From Burkholderiaceae bacterium (GTDB taxonomy: Bacteria > Pseudomonadota > Gammaproteobacteria > Burkholderiales > Burkholderiaceae_A), in NCBI GenBank assembly GCA_018882785.1, contig VERI01000003.1, positions 81,894 to 145,893 on the forward strand: a stretch of DNA of 64,000 bases, given 5' to 3'. This document shows, in pieces, positions 44,173-53,854 of the stretch. Position 1 is the first letter of the stretch, and each line of letters starts with the position of its first letter. The translations under genes were made by a program, and so were the position numbers. Under the pieces are notes generated by a model, which was given only the letters and a program-made list of their open reading frames with translations, was not told the DNA's origin and did no database searches.

Positions 44173-44763
44173 ATGAGAACCGCAGAAGTTCGCCGCGATA
44201 CTGCCGAGACGCAAATCAAGGTGGCATTGAATCTGGATGGCACAGGGCAGCGCAGCCTCGATTCTGGGCTGCCGTTTCTGGATCACATGCTGGATCAGAT
44301 CGCCCGGCACGGACTCATTGATCTGGAAATCGTCGCAAAGGGCGATCTCGAGATCGACGCCCACCATACCGTCGAGGACCTTGGCATCACCCTGGGGCAG
44401 GCCTTTGCCAAAGCCATCGGAGATAAGCGGGGCATCTGCCGCTATGGCCATGCCTATGTGCCGCTGGACGAAGCCTTATCCCGAGTGGTGGTCGATCTTT
44501 CGGGCCGGCCCGGCCTGGAGTTTGGCGTCACGTGGAAACGTGGCATGGTGGGCCAGTTCGATTTAGACCTCATTCATGAGTTTTTCCAGGGCTTTGTGAA
44601 TCATGCCCAGGTCACCCTGCATATCGACAATCTGAAGGGCGAAAACGCCCACCATCAGTGCGAGACAATTTTTAAGGCGTTCGCCCGTGCGCTGCGCATG
44701 GCGGTGACGCCGGATCCGCGGCTGGCGCAAGATGTCATTCCGTCGACCAAAGGAACCCTCTAA
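44173..44763 (+). CDS. hisB: Imidazoleglycerol-phosphate dehydratase
   Basis: HisB removes water from imidazoleglycerol phosphate, using manganese. The 196-residue, single-function form has [24 protein letters not shown] and the second metal set [16 protein letters not shown] strong ribosome site (AAAGGAG) precedes ATG 44173. Since hisC is inverted just upstream, this gene begins a new plus-strand run (hisB-H-A-F-I-E). Confidence 0.97.
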   Translation: MRTAEVRRDTAETQIKVALNLDGTGQRSLDSGLPFLDHMLDQIARHGLIDLEIVAKGDLEIDAHHTVEDLGITLGQAFAKAIGDKRGICRYGHAYVPLDEALSRVVVDLSGRPGLEFGVTWKRGMVGQFDLDLIHEFFQGFVNHAQVTLHIDNLKGENAHHQCETIFKAFARALRMAVTPDPRLAQDVIPSTKGTL

Positions 44764-44810
44764 ATCTCAGATCGGCGGCCCGCCGCCCGTCATACATCAG
44801 GCGTGATTCG

Positions 44811-45446
44811 GTGATTGCAATCGTAGATTACGGTTCAGGCAACCTGCGCAGCGTGCTGCGCGCCTTTCATGCGGTTGCCCCGGATGCCGATGTCCGCATC
44901 GTGGCCACCGCCCAGGACATTCTGCGCGCAGACCGTGTGGTGTTTCCCGGCCAGGGCGCCATGCATGACTGCATGGCCAGCCTATCAAAGTCGGGACTGC
45001 ATGACGCTGTCTTGCAGGCCTGCCGCAGCAAGCCTTTTTTTGGCATCTGTGTGGGTGAGCAAATGCTTTTTGACCACAGCGAAGAGGGAGACACTTCCGG
45101 TCTTGGGGTCTTACAGGGCGAGGTCGTCCGTTTTACCGAAGCCCGCGGCGCTGTGGATACAAATGGGCGGGCGCTAAAGGTGCCGCATATGGGCTGGAAC
45201 GAGGTCCATTGGCGGACATCCCACCCGGTCACTGCGGGCGTTGAGCGAGGCGGCTGGTTTTATTTTGTTCACAGCTTTCATGCAGAGCCAAAGCAAGACA
45301 GATTCATTCTTGGTGAAAGTGACTACGGAACCCGCTTTACCTGCGCTGTAGCCAGGGATAACATCATTGCAACCCAGTTTCATCCCGAGAAAAGCGCGAA
45401 CTCTGGCCTCAGGCTACTGTCGAACTTCGTGACCTGGAACCCGTAG
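44811..45446 (+). CDS. hisH: Imidazole glycerol phosphate synthase subunit HisH
   Basis: The glutaminase subunit that supplies ammonia to HisF. The 211-residue class I amidotransferase has YGSGNLRSV at the start, the nucleophile cysteine in FFGICVGEQMLF and the His-Glu pair in ATQFHPEKS. The start is GTG 44811. The 47-base gap after hisB holds a small GC palindrome (GGCGGCCCGCCGCC) but no marC-like gene. Confidence 0.96.
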   Translation: MIAIVDYGSGNLRSVLRAFHAVAPDADVRIVATAQDILRADRVVFPGQGAMHDCMASLSKSGLHDAVLQACRSKPFFGICVGEQMLFDHSEEGDTSGLGVLQGEVVRFTEARGAVDTNGRALKVPHMGWNEVHWRTSHPVTAGVERGGWFYFVHSFHAEPKQDRFILGESDYGTRFTCAVARDNIIATQFHPEKSANSGLRLLSNFVTWNP

Positions 45447-45455
45447 AACCTAAAC

Positions 45456-46199
45456 ATGCTCTTAATTCCTGCTATCGACCTCAAAGACGGTCAGTGTGTT
45501 CGTCTCAAACAAGGTGACCTGAAGGCGGCCACCGTTTTTTCTGATCAGCCCGGAGACATGGCGGGCCATTGGAAAAGCCAGGGTGCCCGCAGACTGCATG
45601 TGGTCGACCTCAATGGCGCGGTAGCCGGCAGGCCAAAAAATGAACCCGCCTTTAAGGCCATCATCAAGGCACTTGGCGGCGAGATCCCTGTGCAGATCGG
45701 TGGCGGCATTCGGGATCTCGATACGATTGAACGCTTTCTCGATGATGGTGCGGCGTATATCGTGATCGGCACTGCCGCGGTGAAAAACCCTGGCCTGCTT
45801 CAAGATGCCTGTGTGGCATTTCCTGGCCGCATCATTGTGTCGATCGATGCCAAAGACGGCAAAGTGGCCACCGATGGATGGAGCAAACTCTCCGGCCACG
45901 AGGTCATCGATCTTGCGAAAAAATTCGAAGACTATGGCGTTGAGTCGATTCTCTACACCGATATCGGACGCGACGGAATGCTCACGGGGGTCAACCTCGA
46001 GGCCACACTCAAACTTGCTCAGAGTGTCAGCGTGCCCATCATTGCCAGTGGCGGTATCGCAAGCCTGAAAGACATCGACGCGCTGTGTGCCGTCGAACCG
46101 GAGGGCGTCACCGCAGCCATCCTGGGCCGGTCACTCTACGAAGGCCATATCGATTTCAAGAAAGCGCAAAAGCGCGCCGATGATCTCAACCCAACTTAA
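45456..46199 (+). CDS. hisA: ProFAR isomerase HisA
   Basis: HisA opens the ribose ring of ProFAR by an Amadori rearrangement. The 247-residue TIM barrel has the catalytic Asp in [14 protein letters not shown] and a second Asp in [12 protein letters not shown], plus the phosphate-binding IGGGIRD and ASGGIAS. It starts nine bases after hisH and ends five bases before hisF. Confidence 0.97.
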   Translation: MLLIPAIDLKDGQCVRLKQGDLKAATVFSDQPGDMAGHWKSQGARRLHVVDLNGAVAGRPKNEPAFKAIIKALGGEIPVQIGGGIRDLDTIERFLDDGAAYIVIGTAAVKNPGLLQDACVAFPGRIIVSIDAKDGKVATDGWSKLSGHEVIDLAKKFEDYGVESILYTDIGRDGMLTGVNLEATLKLAQSVSVPIIASGGIASLKDIDALCAVEPEGVTAAILGRSLYEGHIDFKKAQKRADDLNPT

Positions 46200-46204
46200 C
46201 GCGA

Positions 46205-46987
46205 ATGCTCGCTAAGCGCATCATTCCCTGCCTTGATGTCAACGCGGGCAGGGTCGTCAAGGGCGTGAATTTTGTTGCCCTGCGTGATGCTGGCGATCCG
46301 GTGGAGATCGCCCGACGCTATGATCAGCAGGGAGCAGATGAAGTCACCTTTTTGGATATCACTGCCTCAAGCGATGCCCGAGACCTGATTCTGCCCATGA
46401 TCGAGGCGGTCGCTGATCAGGTGTTTATTCCTTTAACAGTTGGCGGTGGGGTGAGAACTGTTGAAGATGTTCGACGCCTACTGAATGCGGGTGCAGACAA
46501 GATCAGCATCAACACTGCAGCAATTCAGCAGCCCCGACTGATTCAGGACTGCTCTGAAAAATTTGGCGCCCAATGCATTGTGGTGGCCATTGATGCCAAG
46601 CGCGTCGATCAGCGCTGGGAGGTCTTCACCCACGGCGGGCGTAATCCAACGGGACTCGATGCCATCGACTGGGCCCAAAAAGTAGCCGCCCTTGGGGCTG
46701 GCGAAATTCTGCTCACCAGCATGGACCGTGACGGAACCCGCCAGGGTTTCGATCTCGCACTGACCAAGGCGGTCTCCCGGGCGGTCTCCATTCCCGTCAT
46801 CGCCAGTGGTGGCGTGGGCAGCCTTGAGCATCTGCTGGAGGGCGTGACCAAAGGCGAGGCCGACGCTGTGCTCGCGGCATCAATTTTTCATTTTGGAGAG
46901 CACACCATCGGTGAGGCCAAACAATATCTGGCAGATCGAGGTGTATGTGTTCGTGGTGTGGGCCAATCCCAGGGAGCAGCCGCATGA
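46205..46987 (+). CDS. hisF: Imidazole glycerol phosphate synthase subunit HisF
   Basis: The cyclase subunit that uses ammonia from HisH. The 260-residue TIM barrel has the catalytic Asp in [32 protein letters not shown], a second catalytic Asp in [14 protein letters not shown] and IASGGVGS. Its stop overlaps the hisI start (ATGA). Confidence 0.97.
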   Translation: MLAKRIIPCLDVNAGRVVKGVNFVALRDAGDPVEIARRYDQQGADEVTFLDITASSDARDLILPMIEAVADQVFIPLTVGGGVRTVEDVRRLLNAGADKISINTAAIQQPRLIQDCSEKFGAQCIVVAIDAKRVDQRWEVFTHGGRNPTGLDAIDWAQKVAALGAGEILLTSMDRDGTRQGFDLALTKAVSRAVSIPVIASGGVGSLEHLLEGVTKGEADAVLAASIFHFGEHTIGEAKQYLADRGVCVRGVGQSQGAAA

Positions 46988-47424
46988 GCCAGGATTGGCT
47001 AAACGCAGTGAAATGGGATGCACAGGGCTTGGTCACAGCCGTCGTTCAGGATATCAACACTAAGAGAGTGCTTATGGTTGCCTGGATGAATCGAGAAGCG
47101 CTCGAGGAAACCGCGCAGACCCGGCGTGCCGTGTATTTCTCGCGGTCTCGAAATCGTCTCTGGCGTAAAGGCGAAGAGTCTGGCCACATTCAGCACGTGC
47201 GTGAGATACGTCTTGATTGTGATGCGGATGTGATTCTTCTGTGGGTAGAGCAGGTCGGCGGCATCGCCTGCCATACTGGCCGTGAGTCCTGCATGTTTTC
47301 TCGCCTCGATCGCAGCCCCGACGGACAGAGCCTGTCCTGGAATCCAGTTGATCCGGTGCTCAAGGACCCCAACACCATGTATGCCGCAGCCTCCACCCCG
47401 GGGAAGCAGAGCGGTTCGGCGTAG
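46984..47424 (+). CDS. hisI: Phosphoribosyl-AMP cyclohydrolase
   Basis: HisI hydrolyses the purine ring of PR-AMP. The 146-residue protein has the metal-binding motifs [14 protein letters not shown] and [14 protein letters not shown], with the cysteines that hold zinc, and VAWMNREAL near the start. It is separate from hisE, not fused as in enterobacteria. ATG 46984 overlaps the hisF stop. Confidence 0.97.
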   Translation: MSQDWLNAVKWDAQGLVTAVVQDINTKRVLMVAWMNREALEETAQTRRAVYFSRSRNRLWRKGEESGHIQHVREIRLDCDADVILLWVEQVGGIACHTGRESCMFSRLDRSPDGQSLSWNPVDPVLKDPNTMYAAASTPGKQSGSA

Positions 47425-47455
47425 ACTTCTGTCCATCGACCATCACCGGTGCCCC

Positions 47456-47842
47456 ATGTCCTCGACCCTGCCCGATCCGAAAATGCTGCCCGCAGATAAC
47501 GCGCTGCAGGACCCTGCGGAAGTATTGGCCAGGCTCGCCGATGTCATCGCCAGTCGACGCGGCCTGGATCCACAGTCCTCCTATGTCGCACGTCTGCTCG
47601 CTGCAGCACCGGATGCTGCCCTAAAAAAAGTCGGCGAAGAGGCGGCCGAGGTCATCATGGCCGCCAAGGATGGCATTGGTCAGCGCACCGTCAGTGAAAT
47701 GGCGGATCTGTGGTTCCACTGCCTAGTGGTGCTCGTTCAGGCGGGTCTTCGGCCGGAGCAGGTGCTTGCCGAGCTTGCCCGTCGCGAGGGCATCTCTGGA
47801 TTGGACGAGAAGGCGGCCCGCAGGGCAGAGCAAAAAACCTGA
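47456..47842 (+). CDS. hisE: Phosphoribosyl-ATP pyrophosphatase
   Basis: HisE removes pyrophosphate from PR-ATP. The 128-residue protein has the MazG-like core [21 protein letters not shown], then EVIMAAKDG and [18 protein letters not shown] 47456 is preferred; the longer open frame is a shadow of hisI. It is the last gene of the histidine group and is followed after nine bases by hinT. Confidence 0.95.
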   Translation: MSSTLPDPKMLPADNALQDPAEVLARLADVIASRRGLDPQSSYVARLLAAAPDAALKKVGEEAAEVIMAAKDGIGQRTVSEMADLWFHCLVVLVQAGLRPEQVLAELARREGISGLDEKAARRAEQKT

Positions 47843-47851
47843 GGAATACCG

Positions 47852-48190
47852 ATGTCACCCGATATGAACTGCATTTTCTGCAAAATCGTCCAGGGCCAGA
47901 TCCCTGCCAAGAAGGTCTTCGAGGATGATGATTTCATCGCCTTCCATGACATTAATCCCCGGGCCCCGATACACCTGCTTCTGATCCCGAAACCGCATAT
48001 TGAATCCTTGCAGCACGTGGATACATCCCATCAAGAACTCTTGGGGAAAATGCTAGTGCTTGCCCCTCAGTTAGCCGCGGAAAATGGGGCCCAAGAGGGC
48101 TTTAAAACACTGATAAATACGGGTCCTGCGGGTGGACAGGAGGTGTATCATCTGCACCTCCATATCCTGGGCGGCCGGTCAGCTGCCTAA
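47852..48190 (+). CDS. hinT: HIT family nucleotide hydrolase/transferase
   Basis: A HinT-type purine nucleoside phosphoramidase of 112 residues. It starts with CIFCKIVQGQIPAKKVFEDD and carries the histidine triad in YHLHLHILGG. The CxxC at the N-terminus is common in this branch. It is part of the conserved hisE-HIT-tatABC order of betaproteobacteria, and its physiological substrate is not known. Confidence 0.93.
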   Translation: MSPDMNCIFCKIVQGQIPAKKVFEDDDFIAFHDINPRAPIHLLLIPKPHIESLQHVDTSHQELLGKMLVLAPQLAAENGAQEGFKTLINTGPAGGQEVYHLHLHILGGRSAA

Positions 48191-48217
48191 GGCCGCAACA
48201 CATTTTCGGAGACCGTG

Positions 48218-48442
48218 ATGGGTTCCTTTAGCGTTTGGCATTGGCTCATTGTTCTGTTGATCATTCTTCTGGTGTTTGGCACCAAGAAGCTGCGTAACCT
48301 TGGTTCTGACCTTGGCGGTGCCGTCAAGGGCTTCAAAGAAGGCATGAAGGATGGCGGCAGTAACGCTGCCGAAGCCCAGCCCGCCCAAAAAACCGAGGCG
48401 CCCACCATCGACGTTCAGGCCAAGGACAAGACCCCGACCTGA
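48218..48442 (+). CDS. tatA: Twin-arginine translocase subunit TatA
   Basis: TatA oligomerises to form the path for folded proteins. The 74-residue protein has a short N-terminal helix ([14 protein letters not shown]), the hinge [15 protein letters not shown], an amphipathic helix and a polar tail. ATG 48218 is preferred over a GTG one codon earlier. It is followed by an 83-base gap with two palindromes before tatB. Confidence 0.95.
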   Translation: MGSFSVWHWLIVLLIILLVFGTKKLRNLGSDLGGAVKGFKEGMKDGGSNAAEAQPAQKTEAPTIDVQAKDKTPT

Positions 48443-48449
48443 TGGTGCC

Positions 48450-48501
48450 AGCCCGTTGCGGTTGAATCGGGCTTCTTCTCTCGTGGGGCATCCGCGGATG
48501 C
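48450..48501 (+). terminator. Two hairpins between tatA and tatB, possible partial terminator
   Basis: AGCCCG (48450-48455) pairs with CGGGCT (48468-48473) and is followed by TCTTCTCT, a weak terminator-like pattern. A second, perfect 14-bp palindrome, GCATCCGCGGATGC, is at 48488-48501. They lie in the only sizeable gap of the tatABC genes. A leaky terminator or mRNA-stabilising hairpin here would help give more TatA than TatB. This is inference from structure and known stoichiometry. Confidence 0.4.
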
Positions 48502-48525
48502 GATGCTCCCTGACCAATCCAGGCT

Positions 48526-48984
48526 ATGTTTGATATCGGTTTCTCCGAACTTGTCGTGATCGGCCTTGTGGCCCTGGTGGTGGTCGGCCCCAAACGACTT
48601 CCGGTGGCCACGCGCACCCTCGGTACTCTGGTGGGCCGTGCCCAGCGCTATGTCAACGACGTCAAATCAGATATCCAGCGCCAGATGGACATCGAAGAGC
48701 TGCGCAAGGTCCAACAGCAGGTGCAAAACGTGGGCCAGGAGATACAGGCAGGCGTCCAGCGTGTCGAGACTGAGGTGAGCGCTGTGACCTCAGATCTCTC
48801 TCAGACCACCGATGCCTGGGAGGGCTTTGAGTCGTCTGAGTCAACACCTGTCTCCCGTCAGTTTGGCACGCACATCCATGCGCCCGAGCCATCGTGGTCA
48901 GAGCAGCAAGAGCAGCGTCGTATTCGGGAGCGTGTCCGTGGCCGACTCCGTAAGCGCTTTCACGTCAAACGTCCGCGTGACTGA
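48526..48984 (+). CDS. tatB: Twin-arginine translocase subunit TatB
   Basis: TatB joins TatC to form the signal receptor. The 152-residue protein has the N-terminal MFDIGFSELVVIGLVALVVVGPKRLP (quoted in part: helix then GPKRLP hinge), a long amphipathic coiled region and an arginine-rich C-terminus (RERVRGRLRKRFHVKRPR). It ends 11 bases before tatC. Confidence 0.95.
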   Translation: MFDIGFSELVVIGLVALVVVGPKRLPVATRTLGTLVGRAQRYVNDVKSDIQRQMDIEELRKVQQQVQNVGQEIQAGVQRVETEVSAVTSDLSQTTDAWEGFESSESTPVSRQFGTHIHAPEPSWSEQQEQRRIRERVRGRLRKRFHVKRPRD

Positions 48985-48995
48985 TAATCATCCCC

Positions 48996-49766
48996 ATGCA
49001 AAATCCGCAACAGCAAGATGAGTCGGTCCAAAAGGAAGAGGGGTTTGTAACCCACCTAGTGGAGCTGCGCGATCGGCTGATACGCGCAGCCGCCTCGGTG
49101 GTGATCTGTTTTCTCGCCCTGGTCTACTGGGCGCCGGATATTTATTCTGTGCTTGCCAACCCCTTGATCAGCGCCCTGCCCAGTGGCACCTCCATGATTG
49201 CGACCGATGTCACGGCACCGTTTTTTGTTCCAATGAAGGTCACCATGATGGTGGCCTTTGTGCTGGCTCTGCCTTATGTGCTCTATCAGGTCTGGGCCTT
49301 TATCGCGCCAGGCCTGTATGAACATGAAAAGACGCTTGCCTTGCCAATTATTCTGAGCAGCTTTTTACTGTTCCTGCTCGGAATGGCCTTTGCTTATTTC
49401 TTTGTCTTTCCGGCCGTATTTAAGTTTGTTGCAGCCTACACGCCGGCGGGCGTGCAGATGGCCACAGATATTGATAAATACCTCAGCTTTGTGATCACGC
49501 TGTTTCTCGTCTTCGGGCTCTCGTTTGAGACCCCGGTGGTTGAGATGGTCTTGGTGCGGCTGGGCATGGTGTCGATCGAAAAACTGAAGAACTTTCGTTC
49601 TTATTTCATTGTGATTGCCTTTGTGATTGCGGCAATCGTTACCCCGCCTGATGTGATCAGCCAGTTCATGCTGGCAATCCCAATGATCCTGCTCTACGAG
49701 TTTGGGATTTTCATGTCACGCTACATTACCCCGCGTGAAAAACCCGCGGAGGCTCCGCAGCAGTAA
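48996..49766 (+). CDS. tatC: Twin-arginine translocase subunit TatC
   Basis: TatC recognises the twin-arginine signal. The 256-residue protein has six helices, the N-terminal FVTHLVELRDRLIRA, the FFVPMKVTMMVAFVLALP region, the YQVWAFIAPGLYEHEK loop and FGLSFETPVVEMVLVRLG. The adjacent petA encodes a likely substrate. It converges on the protease gene 23 bases downstream. Confidence 0.97.
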   Translation: MQNPQQQDESVQKEEGFVTHLVELRDRLIRAAASVVICFLALVYWAPDIYSVLANPLISALPSGTSMIATDVTAPFFVPMKVTMMVAFVLALPYVLYQVWAFIAPGLYEHEKTLALPIILSSFLLFLLGMAFAYFFVFPAVFKFVAAYTPAGVQMATDIDKYLSFVITLFLVFGLSFETPVVEMVLVRLGMVSIEKLKNFRSYFIVIAFVIAAIVTPPDVISQFMLAIPMILLYEFGIFMSRYITPREKPAEAPQQ

Positions 49767-49789
49767 CCAAACGGTGCGCGCCTAGACTG

Positions 49790-50914
49790 TTATCGCTTGG
49801 CGGCAATCGCCGGACGCTCTGCAATACCGACCGTTGTCTCGAGTACCTGATCCTGGCGCTTTAATTTGAACTTTGCTTTGCTGCCCGGAGCGATGGCGGC
49901 AACCATCGCCATCAGTTCTGTCATGTTGCGGATCGGACGGTCGTTGACGGCCGTGACCACATCGCCAGGCCGAATGCCTGCCTCATCTGCGGGACCATTG
50001 CGCAGCACACCGGCGATCAGGCTGCCTTCGCCCTCGGGCGCGTCGCGTGGCTCAACACCGATGTAGCCGCGACTCACCTTCCCCTTGGTCACCAAGGACT
50101 CCATGATCAGGCGGGCTGTATCTGCGGGAATCGCAAAGCCGATGCCCTGATTGCCACCTGAGCGGGTGTAGATCGCTGTGTTGATTCCAAGCAGCTGTCC
50201 TTGGGTATCGACCAACGCACCACCTGAGTTACCAGGGTTAATTGCCGCATCGGTCTGTATGAAATTCTCATAGGTATTGATGCCCAACCGGCTTCTGCCC
50301 ATCGCGCTGATGATGCCCTGGGTCACGGTCTGCCCAACGCCAAATGGATTGCCAATCGCCAGCACCGTATCGCCCACACGTGCCTCGGAGGGCCGGCCAA
50401 ATGCAATTACCGGAAGTCGATTCAGCGTGATTTTCAGCACCGCCAGATCGGTATCTGGATCCGTACCCACCACAGTAGCCGCGGCACGCCTTCCATCGGC
50501 CAGCCCAACCTCGATCTGCTCTGCACCGGAGACCACATGATGATTGGTCAGCACATACCCCTTCTCTGAAACGATCACGCCCGAGCCAAGTCCAGCCGTG
50601 GGCTCTCGTTCCGGCATGTCGCGGAAAAACTTTCGAAAGGTAGGGTCGTTTAATAAGGGGTGATTAGGTACGACCACCTTCTGGGTCGTGTAGATGTAGA
50701 CCACCGCGGGCATGGCCCTGGAGGCCGCCTCACGAAAGCCGTGGGCGGCAATGGGCGCCCCGCCTTCCCGCAGCCCTAATTCCCCTGAACCTGAAGGGGC
50801 GGATCCTGACCCCAAATTGGCAACCCAATGTGGTTTAAAGGTCAGAATGACAAACAGGGCGGCCAGTGCCAGCGTGGTCGCTTGGGCGAAAATGAGCCAT
50901 ATACGTCGAACCAT
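49790..50914 (-). CDS. Membrane-anchored trypsin-like protease with one PDZ domain (DegS-like)
   Basis: A 374-residue serine protease of the HtrA family. It has one N-terminal hydrophobic segment (about 5-24) that looks like an anchor, the catalytic triad in LTNHHVVSGAEQI, DTDLAVLKI and NPGNSGGALVD, and a single PDZ domain near the C-terminus (SRGYIGVEPRD, GIRPGDVVTAVNDRPI). One PDZ plus an anchor fits DegS or AlgW more than DegP. In Burkholderiales this gene lies between tatC and petA. A role in envelope stress sensing is inferred. Confidence 0.9.
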   Translation of the reverse strand: MVRRIWLIFAQATTLALAALFVILTFKPHWVANLGSGSAPSGSGELGLREGGAPIAAHGFREAASRAMPAVVYIYTTQKVVVPNHPLLNDPTFRKFFRDMPEREPTAGLGSGVIVSEKGYVLTNHHVVSGAEQIEVGLADGRRAAATVVGTDPDTDLAVLKITLNRLPVIAFGRPSEARVGDTVLAIGNPFGVGQTVTQGIISAMGRSRLGINTYENFIQTDAAINPGNSGGALVDTQGQLLGINTAIYTRSGGNQGIGFAIPADTARLIMESLVTKGKVSRGYIGVEPRDAPEGEGSLIAGVLRNGPADEAGIRPGDVVTAVNDRPIRNMTELMAMVAAIAPGSKAKFKLKRQDQVLETTVGIAERPAIAAKR

Positions 50915-51005
50915 GGCGCCATTATTGCTGGAACTGGCCTTTTGCCTGGCTTAAAATAGTCGTTTGCCCTAACTTTGAACGTCGAAAGAGCGTGAAAGAG
51001 CGTTT

Positions 51006-51644
51006 ATGCCTCAGTCCTCCCAAGATCTTAGTTTTCCCGTAGAAACCCCCGAGAGCGCCAAGTCCGAGCGCCGCACCTGGCTGATTGCCTGCGGCGCTGC
51101 CGGAGGTGTCGCTGCGGCGGCCACAGCAGTGCCACTGCTCACCTCGATGGCCCCTGCCGAGCGGGCACGCTCTGCGGGCGCACCCGTCGAGGTCGATATC
51201 GGCGATATTCCGCCGGGCGGCCTGAAAACAGTGGAGTGGCGCGGCAAGCCCGTCTGGATCGTCCGCCGCACGCCCGAGATGCTGGCCAGCCTTGAAAAAA
51301 TCGAGGGCCAGCTGGCCGATCCGAAGTCCGATCGGGCCGCCTATCCGACACCGGCCTACGCAAAAAACCGCCACCGTTCGATCAAGCCTGAATTTCTGGT
51401 GACGGTCGGCATCTGCACCCACCTGGGATGCTCGCCTGTCAGCAAATTCGAGACCGGCAATCAGCCCGGACTCGGCACCGACTGGCAGGGCGGATATTTC
51501 TGCCCGTGCCACGGCTCCAATTTCGATCATGCCGGCCGGGTCTACGCCAACAAGCCCGCCCCGGACAATCTCGAGATTCCGCGTCACATGTATCTCTCAG
51601 ATACACGGATTGTTGTCGGCAAAGATGAAAAGGGCGAGGCGTAA
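51006..51644 (+). CDS. petA: Ubiquinol-cytochrome c reductase Rieske iron-sulfur subunit
   Basis: The Rieske protein carries electrons from ubiquinol to cytochrome c1. The 212-residue protein has a twin-arginine N-terminus (SERRTWLIACGAAGG), one membrane helix and the [2Fe-2S] motifs CTHLGC and CPCHGSNFD with two Cys and two His, plus a long insert typical of bacterial forms. It depends on the Tat system, whose genes are just upstream. It starts petABC. Confidence 0.97.
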   Translation: MPQSSQDLSFPVETPESAKSERRTWLIACGAAGGVAAAATAVPLLTSMAPAERARSAGAPVEVDIGDIPPGGLKTVEWRGKPVWIVRRTPEMLASLEKIEGQLADPKSDRAAYPTPAYAKNRHRSIKPEFLVTVGICTHLGCSPVSKFETGNQPGLGTDWQGGYFCPCHGSNFDHAGRVYANKPAPDNLEIPRHMYLSDTRIVVGKDEKGEA

Positions 51645-51712
51645 CTCAGCGCCCCGTCATTGTTAAACACCCCTGAAGTTGATTAGTCAGCACCGAATTA
51701 GCGGAGAACTGC

Positions 51713-53116
51713 ATGGCCTCTGAAAAGAACATTACGACCACCGGCCTATTGGGATGGATCGATACCCGATTCCCCCTGACCAAGCTCTATAAAGAACATC
51801 TCTCGGAGTATTACGCCCCGAAGAACTTCAACTTCTGGTACTTCTTCGGCTCGTTGTCGATGGTCGTGCTCGCCTTGCAGATCATCACCGGCATTTTCCT
51901 CACCATGCACTACAAGCCGGATGCATCTCTGAATGCAGCGGGTGTTCCAGTGGCGTTTGCCAGCGTGGAATACATCATGCGCGAGGTGCCTTTTGGCTGG
52001 CTGATTCGCTACATGCACTCCACGGGGGCGTCTGCATTTTTTATCGTGGTCTATCTGCATATGTGGCGTGGCCTAATTTACGGCTCGTATCGCACACCCC
52101 GTGAACTGATCTGGATTTTTGGCTGTGCGATCTTCCTTTGCCTGATGGCCGAAGCCTTCTTTGGCTACCTGCTTCCTTGGGGCCAGATGTCCTACTGGGG
52201 TGCACAGGTGATCGTGAACCTGTTTGCGGCCGTGCCGCTGATCGGTCCGGACCTCTCCGTCTGGATTCGTGGTGATTTCGTGGTGGGAGATGCCACATTA
52301 AATCGCTTCTTTGCCTTCCACGTGATTGCAATTCCGCTGGTGCTGGTCGGCCTGGTTGCCGCTCACATCACGGCGCTGCACGAGGTGGGCTCCAATAACC
52401 CGGATGGCGTAGAGATCAAGAAACAGAAAAATGCCGATGGCATTCCCTTAGACGGCATTCCATTTCATCCTTACTACTCAATACACGACATTCTGGGGAT
52501 CGCGGGCTTCCTGCTGATCTTCTGCGCGGTGATGTTCTTTGCGCCTGAGCTGGGCGGCTATTTCCTGGAGTTCAATAACTTCATTCCGGCCGATCCGCTG
52601 GTGACCCCGCCGCACATCGCCCCGGTCTGGTACTTCACACCGTTTTATTCGATGCTGCGTGCGGTGACCGACCTGTTTACATGGGTCATGGTGGCCTCGG
52701 CAGCGGTCGGCGCGATTGCCGTGCTGCGCTCACGTTGGCCACTGCTGATCAAGGCAGGCGGAGTCATTGCCCTGGTGGTGCTGGCCCTGACCTTCCGCGT
52801 GTTCGATGCCAAATTCTGGGGCGTGGTGATTATGGGCGGCGCAGTCGTCATCCTGTTTTTCCTGCCCTGGCTCGACTACAGCCCGGTGAAGTCCATCCGC
52901 TATCGTCCGATGTGGCACAAGGTGCTGTACATGGTCTTTCTGGTGAACTTTTTCATTCTTGGCTATCTCGGCGTACTTCCGCCGTCGCCCTTTGGCCAGG
53001 TCTACTCGCTAGTGGGCACTGTGTTTTATTTCGCCTTCTTTGCCCTCATGCCGATCTGGTCGCGGATCGGAGATTTCAAACCCGTTCCCGAACGCGTGAC
53101 GTTCAAGCCTCATTAA
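51713..53116 (+). CDS. petB: Cytochrome b of the bc1 complex
   Basis: Cytochrome b holds two haems b and the quinone sites. The 467-residue protein starts WIDTRFPLTKLYKEHLSEY. It shows MHSTGASAFFIVVYLHMWRG (haem ligands, in part), GYLLPWGQMSYWGA, the FFAFHVIAIPLVLV and HITALHEVG histidines, and the Qo-site PEWY-type motif as PVWY (IAPVWYFTPFYSML), with Val in place of Glu. The C-terminal helices are present. It is 24 bases ahead of petC. Confidence 0.96.
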   Translation: MASEKNITTTGLLGWIDTRFPLTKLYKEHLSEYYAPKNFNFWYFFGSLSMVVLALQIITGIFLTMHYKPDASLNAAGVPVAFASVEYIMREVPFGWLIRYMHSTGASAFFIVVYLHMWRGLIYGSYRTPRELIWIFGCAIFLCLMAEAFFGYLLPWGQMSYWGAQVIVNLFAAVPLIGPDLSVWIRGDFVVGDATLNRFFAFHVIAIPLVLVGLVAAHITALHEVGSNNPDGVEIKKQKNADGIPLDGIPFHPYYSIHDILGIAGFLLIFCAVMFFAPELGGYFLEFNNFIPADPLVTPPHIAPVWYFTPFYSMLRAVTDLFTWVMVASAAVGAIAVLRSRWPLLIKAGGVIALVVLALTFRVFDAKFWGVVIMGGAVVILFFLPWLDYSPVKSIRYRPMWHKVLYMVFLVNFFILGYLGVLPPSPFGQVYSLVGTVFYFAFFALMPIWSRIGDFKPVPERVTFKPH

Positions 53117-53139
53117 CCCGTCGCGTCAAGGACATTGAA

Positions 53140-53829
53140 ATGAAAAACTCTTTTAAATCCTTCCTGGCCTGTCTGTCTGCCGCGATTCTGTTGGGAAGCG
53201 CTCCTGCGGCATTTGCTGCGGGAGGCCCAGTCGCCCTGGATGCAGTTCCTTCGCAAAAACTGTCAGATAAAACAGCGATGCAAAATGGCGCCAAGACATT
53301 CATGGCCTACTGTCTGGGCTGCCATGGGCTATCGGCAATGCGCTACAGCCGGCTTGCAGATATCGGCATGACCGAAGAGCAGATCAAGTCGGTGATGCCC
53401 CCGGGCATGAAACCAGGCGACTACATTCGTACATCGCTGAATCGCAACGATGCGAAGGAATGGTTTGGTGCCGCACCCCCAGATCTCTCGGTAACCGCAC
53501 GCTCACGCTCATCGCACTCGGGCACAGGCACTGACTGGATCTACACCTTCCTGAGAACCTACGTCGAAGATTCGAGCCGGCCGACAGGCTGGAACAACAA
53601 AACCTTCGTTGGTGTCGGCATGCCCCACATTCTGTGGGAGGCCCAGAAGACCAAATCGCCTGCAGAGTTTGATTCGATGGTGGGCGATCTTGCTGCCTTT
53701 CTGAACTATGTCGCGGAGCCAGCCCAGTTCAAGCGCAAGACCGTGGGCGTCGTGGTTCTGATTTTCCTGGCAATCTTCTTCGTGCTTGCCTGGCGACTGA
53801 ACAAGGCCTACTGGAAAAATATCAAGTAG
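53140..53829 (+). CDS. petC: Cytochrome c1 of the bc1 complex
   Basis: Cytochrome c1 takes electrons from the Rieske protein and passes them to soluble cytochrome c. The 229-residue protein has a cleavable signal (LACLSAAILLGSAPAAFA), the haem site CLGCH, a likely axial-methionine region near GVGMPHILWE, and a C-terminal anchor (VGVVVLIFLAIFFVLAWRL). ATG 53140 is used; the long open frame upstream is a shadow of petB. Confidence 0.96.
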   Translation: MKNSFKSFLACLSAAILLGSAPAAFAAGGPVALDAVPSQKLSDKTAMQNGAKTFMAYCLGCHGLSAMRYSRLADIGMTEEQIKSVMPPGMKPGDYIRTSLNRNDAKEWFGAAPPDLSVTARSRSSHSGTGTDWIYTFLRTYVEDSSRPTGWNNKTFVGVGMPHILWEAQKTKSPAEFDSMVGDLAAFLNYVAEPAQFKRKTVGVVVLIFLAIFFVLAWRLNKAYWKNIK

Positions 53830-53854
53830 TCCTTTTCGGCTTTTCATTTATAAA

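Noticed and set aside
44764..44810. GGCGGCCCGCCGCC palindrome between hisB and hisH as a terminator
   Set aside because: The stem is very short, there is no T run after it, and the his genes continue directly in the same direction.
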